From Porphyra umbilicalis (lineage: Eukaryota > Rhodophyta > Bangiophyceae > Bangiales > Bangiaceae): 64,000 nt of DNA. Every line of letters begins with the position of its first letter. Within the stretch, counting starts at the first letter, position 1. The notes under the pieces were generated by a model that did no database searches, had not been told where the DNA came from, and was given only the letters and a program-made list of their open reading frames with translations. Location: positions 1 through 64,000 of the forward strand of contig KV919076.1 in assembly GCA_002049455.2 (NCBI GenBank), in the 5' to 3' direction. The position numbers and the translations under genes are program-made. Positions 22,847-35,700 of the stretch are shown in pieces.

Positions 22847-25800
22847 CCCGGGGCCCGCGCCGGCCCCCCACGGCGCAGGGAGGGGGGGGGGAGGGGGGGG
22901 TGCCGACGACGCAGTGCGGCCCGTGACGCGCGGCGGGGTCGTCGACACGTTGGGCAAGCCGACGGCGACGCGGCGCGCGCCGCACCGGCGCGGCGGTGCC
23001 TAAATGTGCTCGTCAGCGTAGAGGGGCTGGCCGGGGGTGGGGAACTCAGAGCGTACCGTCGCGTCGGCACGGAGCGGCACCGCGCCGGCCGCGTCGCCGC
23101 TAGGGCGCGCAGCGTTGAGAATGGCGGTGGCGCTCGAGAGCGACGGCAGGACGACGCCCGAGATGGTAATGGCGGTGGGGGTGGCAGTGACGGCGAGCAC
23201 GGGGTGCTCCCCCCACCCCCCTCCCCCTCCTCTCAGCAGGGCGACCGGCGGGTGCGCCCACCTCCTCGGCCCCCCGCCGGCCGGCAGAGCGCCGGGCAGG
23301 CGTGCCCGGTTCGACTGCAAGCGGGGTTGGGGACGGCCCCTCCCGCTCCTCCCCCGTGGTCGACCAGTGCTGGCGCGGTGGCGGCCGTGCCGGTGGCAGT
23401 CGTGAAAGCAGCGGCGGCGGCGGCAGCGGCGGGCGGACGGTGTCTGCGTGACCGCCACACACCGTGGGCGCTTTAGTACTCGGCGCCCCCATCCCCCGGG
23501 CGCCGACCCCCCCTCCTCGCCCCCCGCACGTGCGGTGTCTCACGGACACCTTGTGCGCCGACGCCGGGGTGGCCACCTGTGCGCAGGCCGCGCAAGGTCC
23601 CTGCTACCCCCCGCCCGACGTGGGCGCGGGGGGGGGGGGGGGGGAGAGGGGGGGGGGGGCGACCCCTAGAACGCACGGATTGGCTCGGCGCGCCACTGCC
23701 GCGACTGCTGGGGAGGGGGGGGGGGGGGGGTGGCCCCACTTGCGGGTCCCACGGTTCCCCCGGCGCCACCGCCCGGCGGCCACGCAACGAGCCGTGACGC
23801 TGCCGTCGTCTGCGCCGCGGCGCACACTGCGACGTGCTGCGGCCGCCGCGGGGGGGGTCGGCCGGCCGGTCGCGGGGGGGGGGGAGCGCGGCGCGCCTCG
23901 CGTGACGGCCGCCGCCGCGGGGCACGCGAGGTCCGCCGCGGGGGCGGAAATGGACCCCGCCCGCCCCGCCGCCGCGCCGACGGGCGCCGCGCCGTGCCGT
24001 GCCCGTGGCGGCCGCCGGCGACGCGTGGGCGGCGGGACCACGCGTGTGCGGCCGCCGCAGCAACCACCGCGTGGAAAACAAGCGACCAGCGTGCTGCGAT
24101 TGGCCTGCGCGCGGGGGGGGGGGGGGCGCGTCGCCGCCCCTGCGCCCCAGCGGCGTGCCGTGGAGGCCACGAGCGCGGCTCTGGTGCCGCGGCTTGGGGC
24201 GGCTGGGAGCCCGCCCACGGCGTCACGCCGTTCCCACCCCGACGGCGAGCCAACCGACCCCCACCGGCACCGCTCCCAAACCGCGCGGCACCGAGCCGTG
24301 GCGGGGCCCCCCAGCCTCTCGGGGCGGCGCGGCACGCCCCCTGCCACGGGCGGTTGCGGCACCGACGCCGCCGCCCGTGCCTCATGGGCGGTGCGGCCGA
24401 CCGGCCGGCCGGGGTGGCGGCCGCCAAACGGGCGGGCGGCGGCGCCGGCGGGAGCGGCGGGCGGCCGCCGCAAGGGGCGGCCGTGAGCGGTGTCACACGA
24501 GCCTTCGCCCCCCCCCCCCTCGAGGCATGCGGGATGGTGCCGCGCAGCGGAGAGGTGACACGACCACGTAGTCGGTCGCCCACCACTCGCGCAGATGGCG
24601 CACGATGTGGGGGGGGGGGGGAGCCCGTTGTGGCATCCCTCGTTCGCTTGCATCGTCGCCTCAGCGCGGGGGGGACACCTGGACTGGACCTTTGTCGCCA
24701 GCCCGTACGACCAGGGAGGGGGATATGCTTGGGCCCAGCCTGCCGTGCGCCCGCCGCAGCCACGGTGGTCAGCCGTAGCACACGCACGGTTCGGCCACCC
24801 TGCGCTCAATGAGCCAGTCACAGCAGCGCAAGAATCTGAAAGAACGCACGAGGGCGCAAACCAGAACCGCCACCAGCGCGCCCCAGGCCGCTCAGTTTCC
24901 GCCGCCCTGCCTGTGCCTGTTTCCCGTCCCCAGGTGGCAGCGGCACCGCGGGGACCGAGGAGTGCCTGCGGGGCGGCGACGTTGCCGCCCGCCAAACGGG
25001 TGGCACGCGCAGCGTGCCGGGCGGTGCGTGGCGGCGTTAGCCGCAAAGAACCAGGGGCCCCGACCAGTCTCGACAGCCCGGCCGGTGCCTCACTGACTGT
25101 CGTGGCACTGTGCCGGCTGTGGCAGAGGGAGCAGCAGTGCCGCGCACGCTCACCCGTCGACCGCTGGTCGCACGTCAGGGATTGGCCGACACGTGCTGTT
25201 CGTGCCGGCGGTGGCCTTCGCGAGATCCGTGTCGGGTCGAGTGCCACACGAGGGGCCGGTCAGGCGGCAGGGACCATGTCGTGGGGTGGCGTGGCCACAC
25301 AAGGACGCCCGGCAAAGGACCGCGGAGGCCGCGGTGGTGGCGGTCACGTCCTCCGTGAAGCCGTCTGACGCGGGTGTGCAGCCGGGATTGTATAGGTCAG
25401 ACTGACACTCCTCACCTGGCGTCGCAATGGACCAATGGATGGCAGTAAGGCAGGCACCACGTCTATGCCCCGGGATTGCCGAGCGTGTCTGACACGACTA
25501 GGCCAACGATTGAAGATTGGCAGGGCCCTATCGCCAGCCATTGGTGACGTGCACCCGTCTCGCTCGGCTGGGCAACCCATTGACGGGGCCAACAGGCGGG
25601 AGCTTCAGGCGGTTCGGTCCAAACAACCGAGTTGACGACGCGGTGACGGGGTGGACGGGGCAGATGTCAGATACCGAGGTGGCCCTCGGGAGCAGTGCAC
25701 GCGATCATGGCAGTCGAATGACATCCCGAGAGCGCACAGACCGTGGCCTTTCACTTCCGCACGGCTGGACGTCCCGACGAGCTGCAAACCGGGACGGCTG

Positions 25801-26314
25801 GCACTGTGCCAGGTGCCGCCTGAAACAGGCACTGCAGCCGTCACTGTCACGACCACGGTCCCAGTCACGACAGCGTTCGCGGTCAGTTCATTCGACGCAC
25901 ACTCTCGGCTGGTGCCACTGCGAACGTGGTTGCGAGGGGCGATCACTGACGCTTCGGTTGACGCGGGACTGAACTGACCCCAAGACTTACATCTCAGAGA
26001 GTACCGCACGTCGTGCACCAACAACCAATTTGCTCGGTTTGCCTCTCAAACGAAAGATTGCCGAATACTGCCGCGAACCAGAGTTTCCGTGTGAAAGATG
26101 CAGTGCTAAACACATTCGCGACGCACCACAGCCAACTTTTGACAAGGGGACTCTGCCGGCCGTGTGCCTACACTGAGCAGACACCCCGCAGGCAGGGCGC
26201 AGACGACTGTCGCAGAAGACGTATGCAAGCAAAACAGGGGACCGCGCCCGACAAGCGAACTACACGTACGACACCCAGGTCCATCGTGGGCACAACGATC
26301 AGTGGGCACGATGA
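22847..26314. other. Long region without a supported gene
   Basis: About 3.5 kb. 22847-23460 may hold 5' sequence or an upstream exon of the minus-strand gene at 20793-22846: a minus frame ending AILNAARPSGDAAGAVPLRA and YADEHI at 23000 is protein-like but unassigned. 23600-24640 has several poly-G tracts of 8-14 bases on the plus strand. From about 24800 to 26310 GC falls gradually; frames there are short and unconvincing. Confidence 0.5.
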
Positions 26315-28021
26315 TCAACAGTCGTACACCTGCACCTCGGGACGAATGTCCCCGAAAGCGTTCAGCGCCGCGTTGATGGCCTCAGCCTCCTCGTCGTCTT
26401 CAACACCTGTCGTCACGCCCAGCGCGTGGAGGCGTGCCACATGCGCCATGCCGTACACGCCCGAGCTCACCTCCCCCGCACACTTTTCCAGACACACGTG
26501 CGCCATGGCCGGGCACTGGTGGGCGAGTGCAAACGCCAGTGCCGCGGCACTGCCCGGCCCAAAGGCGCCCCGCTCAATGGTCAGCGCCTCCAAGCGCGGC
26601 AGCGCAAGCAGCGCCACCTCGGTCGGCGGTAGGTGGAAGGCGCCCAAGCACAGGCGCCGCAGCGCGGGGAGCGCCGCGAGCGCCGACAGGGCGGCCACCA
26701 CCGCCGGCAACGGGTCAGAGGCCTCCCCCGCATCGACGGCGGGCGGTCGCTCAAAGTGGAAGGAGCGGAGGGTGAGGTCTGCCGTTTGATCGAGCGCGGC
26801 CCGCCACACGGACGGCTGCACGTGCGCAAAGTCGACGCCCGACAGCGACACGCGTCGCGGGGAGCGGCCGCCGCCCGCAATGGCCGCGACCAGCCGAACG
26901 CCGAGGCGGTCCGTGGGGCCCTCGGGCAGCGTCAGCGCCTTGAGTGGGCACGACCGACACAGGCCGGCGATGAGCCCCACACCACGGATGTGGCAGGAGC
27001 CGAGGTCCGCCCGCCCCAGTTCGGGCAGACGGAAGACGGGCGGGGGGTTGTCCCACCCCCGGACGCCACCTTTGTGCGCACCCCCTTTCGTCACGATGCG
27101 CAAGGTGTGAAGGTGCGGGAGCTCGCCGACGGCTTGCAAAAAGCGGGCGAGCGGGTGGTCCCCCACCAAGCCCAAACTCAAGCAGCACCCGCCCGACAGC
27201 CACAACACACGCAATGTCGACGACGAGCCCGCCAGGAGGCGAACCACCATGGCCCGCGCGTCCGTCTGGGCGCCCGTCCCAGCGCCAACATCGAGGGCGC
27301 CGAGCTCCACCCACCGCAGCGGGCGATACAGGAGCGACGACAGGGCGTCGGGCGCCACGGCGGCGCCCGCCCAGCGGACGGCGCGGAGGCGACGCGCGGC
27401 GGCGGCCGCCCGCAGCAGCTGGCCAAAGACAAAGCGCGGCACCCACGGGCGCGGCGTGGCACACTGCCGACCCGTCTCGTGGGCAAGGGTCAGCTCAAAG
27501 GTGTCGAGGCGGGCCAACTTTGGCAGCACTACCGCCAGCGCGGCGGACCGCTGCGCCAGTGCTTGGGCCACCTCGTCGGGCGCCACCAGCTCGTCTTTGT
27601 CCGCCTCTTCGTCGGCCTGTGGGCGGTACGGCAGTTGGTCCCTCAGCTCCATGTGTATGCCCGTTGCGGCGTGAAGGAAGGCGTCCCGAAAGCGCCGACA
27701 GACAGTCGCCAACGGGTACCGGTCCGCCCACATCCACACGTTGAGGCATTTACCAAAGCCAGAGAGGCGGTGATCGACAGCGCCATGGCGGGTCATCCTG
27801 TCTGGCCATGGCTCCGCGTCTGGCACGACGTCGCTACAAACGACAGGCGGAAACAGCAGGTGGCTAAAGACCAGTACAAGCAGGTCTTGAGGTAGGTCGA
27901 GCAGCTGCGCGTCGTCCACCCGAGGGTAGGGCTGACGTTGAGGAAACCCACTGCCGTCGCGTGAGCGCTTTGGCGGCGGTGCCGCCGTCGTGAGGTCTGG
28001 TATGGAATCCATTGCAATCAT
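26315..28021 (-). CDS. F-box/LRR-type protein
   Basis: Uninterrupted, 568 residues from ATG 28021 (MIAMDSIPDL; ATG 28012 is equally possible). An F-box-like motif lies at about residues 38-110: LLDLPQDLLVLVFSHLLF, a short insert, then DRYPLATVCRRFRDAF. It is followed by about 12 leucine-rich segments with LxxLxL spacing, for example LRVLWLSGGCCLSLGL, LPHLHTLRIV, LPELGRADLGSCHIRGVGL, LKALTLPEG, LPALRRLCLGAFHL and LPRLEALTIERGAF. This architecture is that of substrate-receptor subunits of SCF (SKP1-cullin-F-box) ubiquitin ligases: the F-box binds SKP1 and the LRRs bind a substrate. The substrate is unknown. The C-terminus is acidic (VEDDEEAEAINAALNAFGD). A C-rich stretch precedes the start codon. 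There are no frame problems, in contrast to several neighbours. Confidence 0.85.
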   Translation of the reverse strand: MIAMDSIPDLTTAAPPPKRSRDGSGFPQRQPYPRVDDAQLLDLPQDLLVLVFSHLLFPPVVCSDVVPDAEPWPDRMTRHGAVDHRLSGFGKCLNVWMWADRYPLATVCRRFRDAFLHAATGIHMELRDQLPYRPQADEEADKDELVAPDEVAQALAQRSAALAVVLPKLARLDTFELTLAHETGRQCATPRPWVPRFVFGQLLRAAAAARRLRAVRWAGAAVAPDALSSLLYRPLRWVELGALDVGAGTGAQTDARAMVVRLLAGSSSTLRVLWLSGGCCLSLGLVGDHPLARFLQAVGELPHLHTLRIVTKGGAHKGGVRGWDNPPPVFRLPELGRADLGSCHIRGVGLIAGLCRSCPLKALTLPEGPTDRLGVRLVAAIAGGGRSPRRVSLSGVDFAHVQPSVWRAALDQTADLTLRSFHFERPPAVDAGEASDPLPAVVAALSALAALPALRRLCLGAFHLPPTEVALLALPRLEALTIERGAFGPGSAAALAFALAHQCPAMAHVCLEKCAGEVSSGVYGMAHVARLHALGVTTGVEDDEEAEAINAALNAFGDIRPEVQVYDC

Positions 28022-28675
28022 GAGTGAGCCTGGTGGACAAGGGGGGGGGGAAGGAAACAAATGGGGAGCGGAGGATTCACGTGTGCGGGAAGGGGGGAGG
28101 GGTGGGACCACGAAGTGAATGTTGGCAGCCTCCTCCGCGTGAGCAATGGTGGTACGAAAGAGACGCGCAGCGGCTCGGCAGCTGGCTGATGCCGACGTAG
28201 AGGAGCGGAGACGCGGCAGAGGCCGGGTGCGGTGGCGACTGCGCGGCACAGGGGCGGCCAGAAGGTGGCGGTTCTGGCGAGTAAGATCACTGGCAAAGGC
28301 TGTAGCGCTGACAGAGGGGTGAGGAGGGGGTCGCCACAGCTGGCGCCACAAGCGATGCTCACCGCACACGGACTCGTGACGCTTCGCATCTCGCGGGGCC
28401 CCTGCATTCGGCGACGAGACGAGCGTGCACTTTAAAGCACGCGATCCGGCCACGTCACGCCACCGCCACTAATCTGCCGGCACCGCCCGTTTCAGGACCG
28501 CCGTGGATGGTGCGACGAATCACTGAACATGACGTACCCAGCTCGTCACGGACAAGGAGAAAAAGAGGAGCTCAGAGAACACGATCACGCTGCCTTGCAG
28601 TGGCCACACAAAGCCATTGGGGGGACCCGCGCGCCCAAATCTACATGGACCCCCCCCTGGATGCCAGCCCCCCCC
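28022..28675. other. Intergenic
   Basis: Holds the promoter of the F-box gene (minus, reading left from 28021) and the 3' flank of the m-AAA protease (minus, stop at 28676). No other feature seen. Confidence 0.5.
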
Positions 28676-31418
28676 CTACGCCAGCTCTGGAATCAGGTCC
28701 TCCTCCTTCTCAGCCTTTGGCTTCTTGGCCTTGCCCCGCCTCCGCGGCGCGGCGGCACCTGCCGCGTCCTCGTCCGCGGTCGGCCACGGGATTTCCCGCC
28801 CCTGCTCGTCGACGAGGCCGACGGGCGCACCGCCCGTCGGCGCCCCATCGTCGTCGGCGCCGCCGTCTGGGGGCTCCTCCCCCTCGCCGGTCGCGGCCGC
28901 CGCCCCCCCCGCACGCCCCGTGCGCGCCGCCCGGTCCATCTCAAACGCGTCCACGTACTCGTCGTACTCGACGGGCTTGCCATACTGCCGCGTACCGAGG
29001 AGCTCCACAAGGTCCTCGTGCTTAAGCACCTCCCGCTCGAGCAGGCGCGCGGCCAAGGCCTTGATGGCCGGCAGCTTCTCGGTGAGCAGCTCCATGCACC
29101 GCGCCTCAGCAGCGTCCACAATCTTGCGCGCCTCCTCGTCAATAAGCTCCGCCGTCTCCTCCGCGTAGGGCTTGTAGAATTGCGAGCCGCCGGCGGCGGC
29201 CGCCGCGGACGCGTCGGGGAAGTGGACGGTGCCGAGCGTCGAGCTCATGCCAAACCGGGTGATGAGCGCGTATGCGGCGCGGGTGACGCGCTCCAAGTCG
29301 TTTTCCGCCCCTGACGTGACCGACCCGTAGACGAGGCGCTCGGCGGAGCGCCCCGCCAGGGCCATGACCATAAAGTCCTCGAGCTGCGCCCGCGACTGCA
29401 ACACCCGGTCCGGCGGCAGGTACTGAGCAAAGCCGAGGGCGGACGACCCGCGGGGCACGATGGACACCTTGAGGAGCGGGTCCGCGTGCTCCAAAAACCA
29501 CCCGGCCACCGCGTGGCCGGCCTCGTGGTGGGCGACAATCTCCCGCTCCTTCTTGGAGACGACCTTGTTGCGCTTCTCCAAGCCGCCCATTACCCGGTCG
29601 GCGGCCGCCTCAAAGTCCTCCACCCGCACCGCCGTCTGCTCGTGGCGGGCAGCGATGAGTGCCGCCTCATTGCATACGTTGGCAATATCCGCGCCGGCAA
29701 AGCCCGGCGTTAGCGTCGCAAGCTTCTTGGCAATCGCGTCGAGGGGGGTGTCGACTTTGATGCCGTTCCGGTCGGGGGCTGCGTCGACGGTCGCTGACGC
29801 CGCCGCACCGGCTGCGCTGCCGCCCTCGCTCGTGGTGGCATCGTTACAAGTGTCGCTGCCGACACCCGCGTCTGCGCCGGCGCCACTTGTACTGGTGTTG
29901 ACAGTGGCGTTGACCGCCGCAGCCGCACCCGCCGCCGTCGCGTCGCCCTGTTTGGCGGCCGCGCCCGGCACACCCGCCGGCGCCGCGGCGGCAGCCGCTG
30001 CCGCGGCGACCCCCGCCGGGTCGGCCAACTTCAACGGCCCGAGGTGGACCTTGAAGATCTCAAAGCGCCCCCGCATGTCCGGCTTGTCAATCGTAATCTG
30101 GCGGTCAAAGCGGCCCGGCCGCAGCAGTGCCTTGTCCAAAATGTCTGCGCGGTTCGTGCCCGCGAGCACGACCACCCCCGACGACGAGGAGAAGCCGTCC
30201 ATCTCCACGAGCAGCGCGTTGAGGGTGTTTTCCCGCTCGTCAGACCCGCCCGAAAAGCCGCCCCGCCCCCGCGCGCGGCCAATGGCGTCAATCTCGTCGA
30301 TAAAGACGATGCACGGCGCCGACGCGCGGGCGGTCGCAAACAGGTCGCGCACCCGCGACGGGCCGACGCCGACAAACATTTCGATAAAGTCCGAGCCCGA
30401 CATGGAAAAAAAGGGCACGCTCGCCTCCCCAGCCGTCGCCTTGGCCAGCAGCGTCTTGCCCGTCCCCGGGGGGCCGACGAGGAGGGCGCCCTTGGGGATC
30501 TTGGCGCCGAGGCGCGTGTACTTGGGCGCGTTTTGGAGAAAGTCGACAAACTCCATGACCTCCACCTTGGCCTCGTCCAAGCCGGCGACGTCGGCAAACT
30601 TGGTCACCTTTTCCCCCGGCACGCCGGTGGCGCCCTTGCCCCGCACGACGACGGGCTTGGCTTTGCCAACTTGAAAGATGCCGCCCGGCCCCCCGGGGCC
30701 GCCCATGCGGCTCACCGCCCCGCGGGCGACCATCAACACGCCGAGGCCGACGAGGAGGACGGTGGGGAGGGAGGACTCGAGGAAATCCGCAAACAGATCC
30801 CGCTCCTGCACGTACGTGACCGGCACAAAGTCGTCGTCGGCAATGCCGAGGTCCTCCTGCGCGGCTTCGAGTTTGGCCTCAAACGCGTCGACCGACGCGA
30901 TGCGGAGCTGGAAGGAGGGGGTGGCACGGCCGCCACCGCCAGCCATGGCCGCCGCCACCGCCGCCTCCACCGCCGGGTCGAGCCGCCCGTCCCCGACGAC
31001 GCTGCCGTCGCCGTCTGCGCTCATCCCGCCGCCGCCGTCAAAGGCGCCGCCGCCCTCCGCGCCCGACGAGAGGGACATGCGGCCGTCTCCGGCAGAGCGG
31101 GACAGCAGCGCCGCGTCGGGCGGCAGCCGCTCGCCGACCATCGGTGAGTCCCGCAGGTACACCCGCGCGGTCGTGCCATTGACCACCTCGATGCGGTCGA
31201 CGAGCCCTGGGTCGAGCAGCTGCCACACGAGCGCCTGGAAGGAGAGGTCGGGGGTGCGCTCCTTGCCACCCACAAGCAGGTTGCTCGCCGCAATGATGGC
31301 CGTGGTGATGCCGAGGGAGATGCGCCAGTCGGGGCCACCGCCGGGGGGCTCCTCCGCGGGGCCGCCCTTGGGGCCCCCGCCGGGCTTGGCGTCGCCCCCG
31401 CCGCTCGCGCCGCCGCTG

Positions 31419-31459
<41 letters not shown>

Positions 31460-32004
31460 GGTCGCCGTTCCCCCAACGCCCGACGGCGCGGCGCCGGCGC
31501 CCGCCCCCCCGGCCGCCCCCGGCTCGGCGCCTGCCGTCGGTCCCGGCCCCGTCACGCGCCCGCCAGCAGTCCCCGGATCGGGGGTGCCGACCCCCCCCCC
31601 CCCCGGCTCGGCAACGCCGCCGCCGCCCCGCGGGCCCGCCCCCGCCGTCGGCCCCGGGCCCGTCACCCCCCCGCCGCGCCCGCCGTCGGGTCGGGGGCGC
31701 CCGCCTCGATCCCCCCGCCGCCACGCGGCGCCGCACCGGGGGTGGTGTTGGGCACGCTCGCCCCAGGCGGGGTGCCGAGCGGCGCTGCCGGCGCGCCGGG
31801 GGCGGCGGGGCCGGGCGCGCCGGGGGTGGTCGGGCCGCCGGGCACGCCGGGTAGGGACGTGGACGCGCGGGTGAGGGAGGCGGCGGATGCCCCTGTAAGG
31901 GCGTACAAACGTAATGGCGGCCGCCGCCCGAGGAGACCGGCGAGGGTGGGGGGGGGGAGGGCCCGCAGGGGGGCCCCCCGCGCCGCCAAGTGCCGGAGCA
32001 GCAT
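28676..32004 (-). CDS. AFG3: Mitochondrial m-AAA protease (AFG3/FtsH type)
   Basis: About 1,109 residues. ATP-dependent zinc metalloprotease of the inner mitochondrial membrane that degrades unfolded membrane proteins and matures some imported ones. ATG 32004 opens a presequence ([20 protein letters not shown], rich in Arg/Leu with no acidic residues). After a Gly/Pro linker come the first membrane helix ([18 protein letters not shown]), an intermembrane-space FtsH_ext-like part, the second helix ([19 protein letters not shown]), and the AAA module: Walker A GPPGTGKT (about 30475-30453), Walker B IVFIDEID, and the second region of homology with RPGRFDRQI. The protease site is HEAGH (29527-29513), with the expected downstream Asp region. 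[20 protein letters not shown] and [20 protein letters not shown] match AFG3L2/Yta10-12 rather than the i-AAA or chloroplast groups. The frame shifts once at a seven-G run about 31668. An unusual Ala/Gly/Thr insert of about 90 residues follows the AAA beta domain. The C-terminus is [15 protein letters not shown]. Confidence 0.93.
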
Positions 32005-32725
32005 TGCGGCGGTTCGCCGCGCGAGCGCCAGACGACAAACAAGATGACCAGCAACAGTAAGAGAGTGACTTTCAGCAGGGCGGAAAAGACAGCAGAGATG
32101 GGCGCAGGAGGACAGGCGCCAGGGTTCCGTGGCGCAGAGGTGCTGGCGGTTCAACAGCGAGAGAACTCAACTGCGGCGGTTGGTGGTGGAGGCGTGTTCC
32201 TGCGTCGACGCCAGCAGGGGGTTCCAGCCGCGGCGCATCCACGGCGGAACCGGCGTCCAGCTACTGATGGCGCCTCACCGAGGAGTTAGCTTCAGGGCTA
32301 TAAGGGTGCTACTTTAGACTTACTTATACTTGATCTTGTCACCTTGTTGATTGATGGGCCAACCAATCAAACGTCGCCGCCCTCAAATTGCCTCGCGCTT
32401 GCCACCGTCAGCAGCGCTGCGCGTGAAACCGCGGTGGCCTCCCGTCCTTTCGGCGCGGTCGTTCGCGGCACGCCCTGTTGCCGCTGCCCGGCGCGTCGTC
32501 ATCGCCTACGTCGCGGCGCTGAGGGTGGAGGCTCTCGGGCACTACGCCTTGCTTGTGTACGAAGACCCGTCTGCTTCTTCCTTTCCTTTCTTTTTCCGCT
32601 CTCAAGGACGCTCCTACACTTGCCGCGAGAGCGGTCGCCCCGCCCTTGCCGTTGACCACGCTTCCTCGCCCTCCTCTTCCCCGGTGGCCGCGGCGGCGAT
32701 CCGCTGCCCCCGCACCACCCTCGTC
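32005..32725. promoter_or_regulatory. Divergent promoter between AFG3 and SEC24
   Basis: About 720 bp separating two start codons on opposite strands. It contains an AT-rich patch about 32285-32350 with tacttagacttacttatact. The final 180 bp are pyrimidine-rich (cttctttcctttcctttctttttccgctctc, about 32570-32600) and are probably the SEC24 leader. No defined box can be proven. Confidence 0.4.
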
Positions 32726-35700
32726 ATGCAGGCGGGCCGCTACCCGAACGCGTCGCCGCAGGTGCAACCAGGCGTGCCAGGCGCGCCGCCACCGCGTCCG
32801 GGCGCGCCGGCGGGGACCTATCCTGGCGCCGGCGCGCCGCAGCCCGTGTCGCAGCCGCAGCAGCAGCCGCAGCAGCCGCAGCAGCCGCAGCAGGGGTATG
32901 GTGGCGGGCCTCAGTCGTTTAGCCGGGCGCCGCCAGCTACCGGTGGCGCGCTCGGGCCGCAACAGTATGGGCGGCCTGCGCCGCAGGCGGGGCCGCCTCA
33001 GTACGGCCGGCCGGCGGCGGTGCCGGGTCCGACGCAGTTTGGACGACCGCCGCCACCGGGGCAGCAGCAGCAGCGGCCACCGCCGCAGCAGCTACAGCAG
33101 CAGCAGCCGCCTCAAGGGACACGACCGGGCGCGCCGCCGGCAGCGGCCGGGCCCGCCGGCCAGCAGTTTGGCCGCGCTGCCCCGATGCGGCCCGGCGCCG
33201 GCTCCCCGCAGCAGCAGCCGTCGGCGCAGCCGCCCGTGTCGGCGGCGGGCGGCGCGCCCAACGGGGCGGCCTACCCCGGCGCGGGTGCCCCGCCTCCGGG
33301 TCGGCCCGCGATGCGGCCGCGCTACCCAGCGCCGGCCGCGCCTGGCGGCGGCGCGCCGCCCGCCATGCGGCCGCCGCCCGCCAACGCGGCGGCTGCGCCC
33401 GCCTCGGCGGCGCCGCCCATGTATGCCATGCCCCCACGCCCCGGCGCCGGTGGCGCGGGCGTCAATGGCCTCGCCGGCCAAGTCGGCGCGATGAACCTGC
33501 GGCAGGCGCCGCCGGCGGGCACGGCCACCGCCTCCCCAAATCAGCAGCCGGCAATGGCGCCGCCCGCGTATGGGCCGCCGCAGCCGGGGGGCGGCCCGCC
33601 GCAGGGCCCCCCTGCGGGCTCGCCCGCCCCGCCGCCGGCGCGGCTGGACCCGGGGGGTATGCCCCGGCCGAGTGCCCTCGAAGCGCCCTGTGGCGCGCCG
33701 CGGGAGCGCTTTGTCTACCCGATTCCGTCCGTGTCGCCGACGACGGCTATCCCGCCGCTCTCCAACGCCGACTTTGTGGCGGAGGATCAGGGCTCGTGCA
33801 CGGTGCGATACCAGCGGTTGACGACCGGGTCGATCCCGGCCGAGCCGGCGGTTATGACCAAGTCCGCCCTGCCGCTGGGAGTTGTGCTCATGCCGTTTGC
33901 AGACGCGGCGATGGGTGAGGCGGCCATTCCGACGGTCGACCTCCCAAACGGCCCACTCCGCTGCGACCGCTGCCGGGCGTACGCCAACCCGGGTTTCCGC
34001 TTCACGTCGGCCGGCGCCAAGTACAGTTGCAACTTGTGTGGCTTCACGGGCGACACGCCGTCGGAGCATTATGCGGCGGTGGATCCGGCGACGGGCTTCC
34101 GGGCAGACGCGGCGACGCGGCCCGAATTTTACCGCGGCTCCGTTGATTACATCGTCACCAACGACGACTATTGGACGCGCAAGCCGGCGGCGCCCCGGTA
34201 CGTGTACGCGGTGGACGTGTCGCTCGGGGCGGTACGGTCCGGGCTGGCGTCTGCGGCGCTGCGGTCGATCAAGACCATCCTCACCTCTGCCGCACTGCCG
34301 GGTGACACCACCGCCCAGACGCCTGAGGGCGCGCCCTACACGGGCGCCCGCGTGGCCATCTTTACCTTTAGCACCGCGCTGCACTTTTTCGATGCCCGCA
34401 CCGCAACCGTGTCGACGCTCATCGCGCCGGACATTGACGAACCATTTGTACCGACGGGGGGCCACGCGCTCTTCCTCACGCCGACGCAAGGCGCTGCCGC
34501 CGTGGACGCAGCGCTTGCTGCCCACAACTTGGACAGGCCGAACGCCGCCGACGGGGTGGCGTCTGACTGTGCGTTTGGTGCGGCCGTTGCCGCGGTGCAA
34601 GCTGCGCTCGGCGACACGGGCGGCAAAGCGTTTGTCATTGCCGCCTCGCTGCCGTCGACGGGCGTTGGCGCGCTCGAGCGCCGGGGCGGGGGTGCCCTGG
34701 GCGGCGGTGAGGAGCGTCAGGCGGCGCTGCTCAAGGAGGGCTCCCCGGAGTACTCCAAGCTCGGCCTCGCGCTCGCCGAAACGGGCATCTCGGTCGACGT
34801 GCTCATTGCCCCGTCGACGCCGTACGTGGATTCGGCGACGACACTGCGGCTGCCGCGCGCGTGTGGCGGCCGGTCGCACCTGTTGCCATCCTTCACCGCC
34901 GCCCGTGACGGCCCGGCGCTCTTCCGCACCCTGTGGGCAGCGACCGTTTCGGTTCGCGCGTTTGACGCGTTGCTCCGCGTGCGCACAACGTCGGGTTTGG
35001 AGGCCGTCGGCGAATTCCTCGGCCACTTCGCGCGGCCGCAGCGTGGCGAGGACGTGTCCGCGCCAGTGTTTGACTCGCAAGCGTGTTTGACGCTCGAGCT
35101 CGTCGTTGAATCCAAGCTCCCCAGCGCGGAGGGGGCGGCCAGCGGCGGCGGTGGCGGCGGCATGCGCAGCGCATTTGGCGGCGGGGGTGGCGGCGGCGGC
35201 GGCCCGCCGGCCAATAGCAGCGACGTGTGCGTGCAGACGGCGGTGCTGTACACGGACGTGGTTGGCCGGCGGCGGATTCGGGTACACACGACGTTTGCGG
35301 CGCGGGCGGCGAGCGTCACGGACGTCTTCCGACTGGCGGACGTGGATGCCATCCTGTCACTCATGGCCAAGCGCGCCGCGTCGGCGGTGCTGGCCGGCGG
35401 CACTGCCCTGTCGGCCGCGCGGGCGGCGCTGATCAGCAAGGTCGCCCGCGCGCTGTTTGCGTACCGCAAGTATTGCACGACGGCGGCGAGCTCGGGGCAG
35501 CTGATCCTCCCTGAATCCATTAAGGTCCTCCCAGTCTACATTCTCGGCTTGATCAAGTGCGCGGCGTTCCGCTCCACCGCCGCCACGGACGCAGTGTCGG
35601 TGGACACCCGTGCGCACGCGCTCTCCGTGCTCACGTGGCTCCCGCCGTCGTCGATTGCCGCGCGCTGCTACCCGCGTATGTATGTGCTGAAGGAGCTCCC

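Noticed and set aside
24595-25368. 257-codon plus-strand frame in the gene-poor region
   Set aside because: No start context, no domain, random-looking composition.
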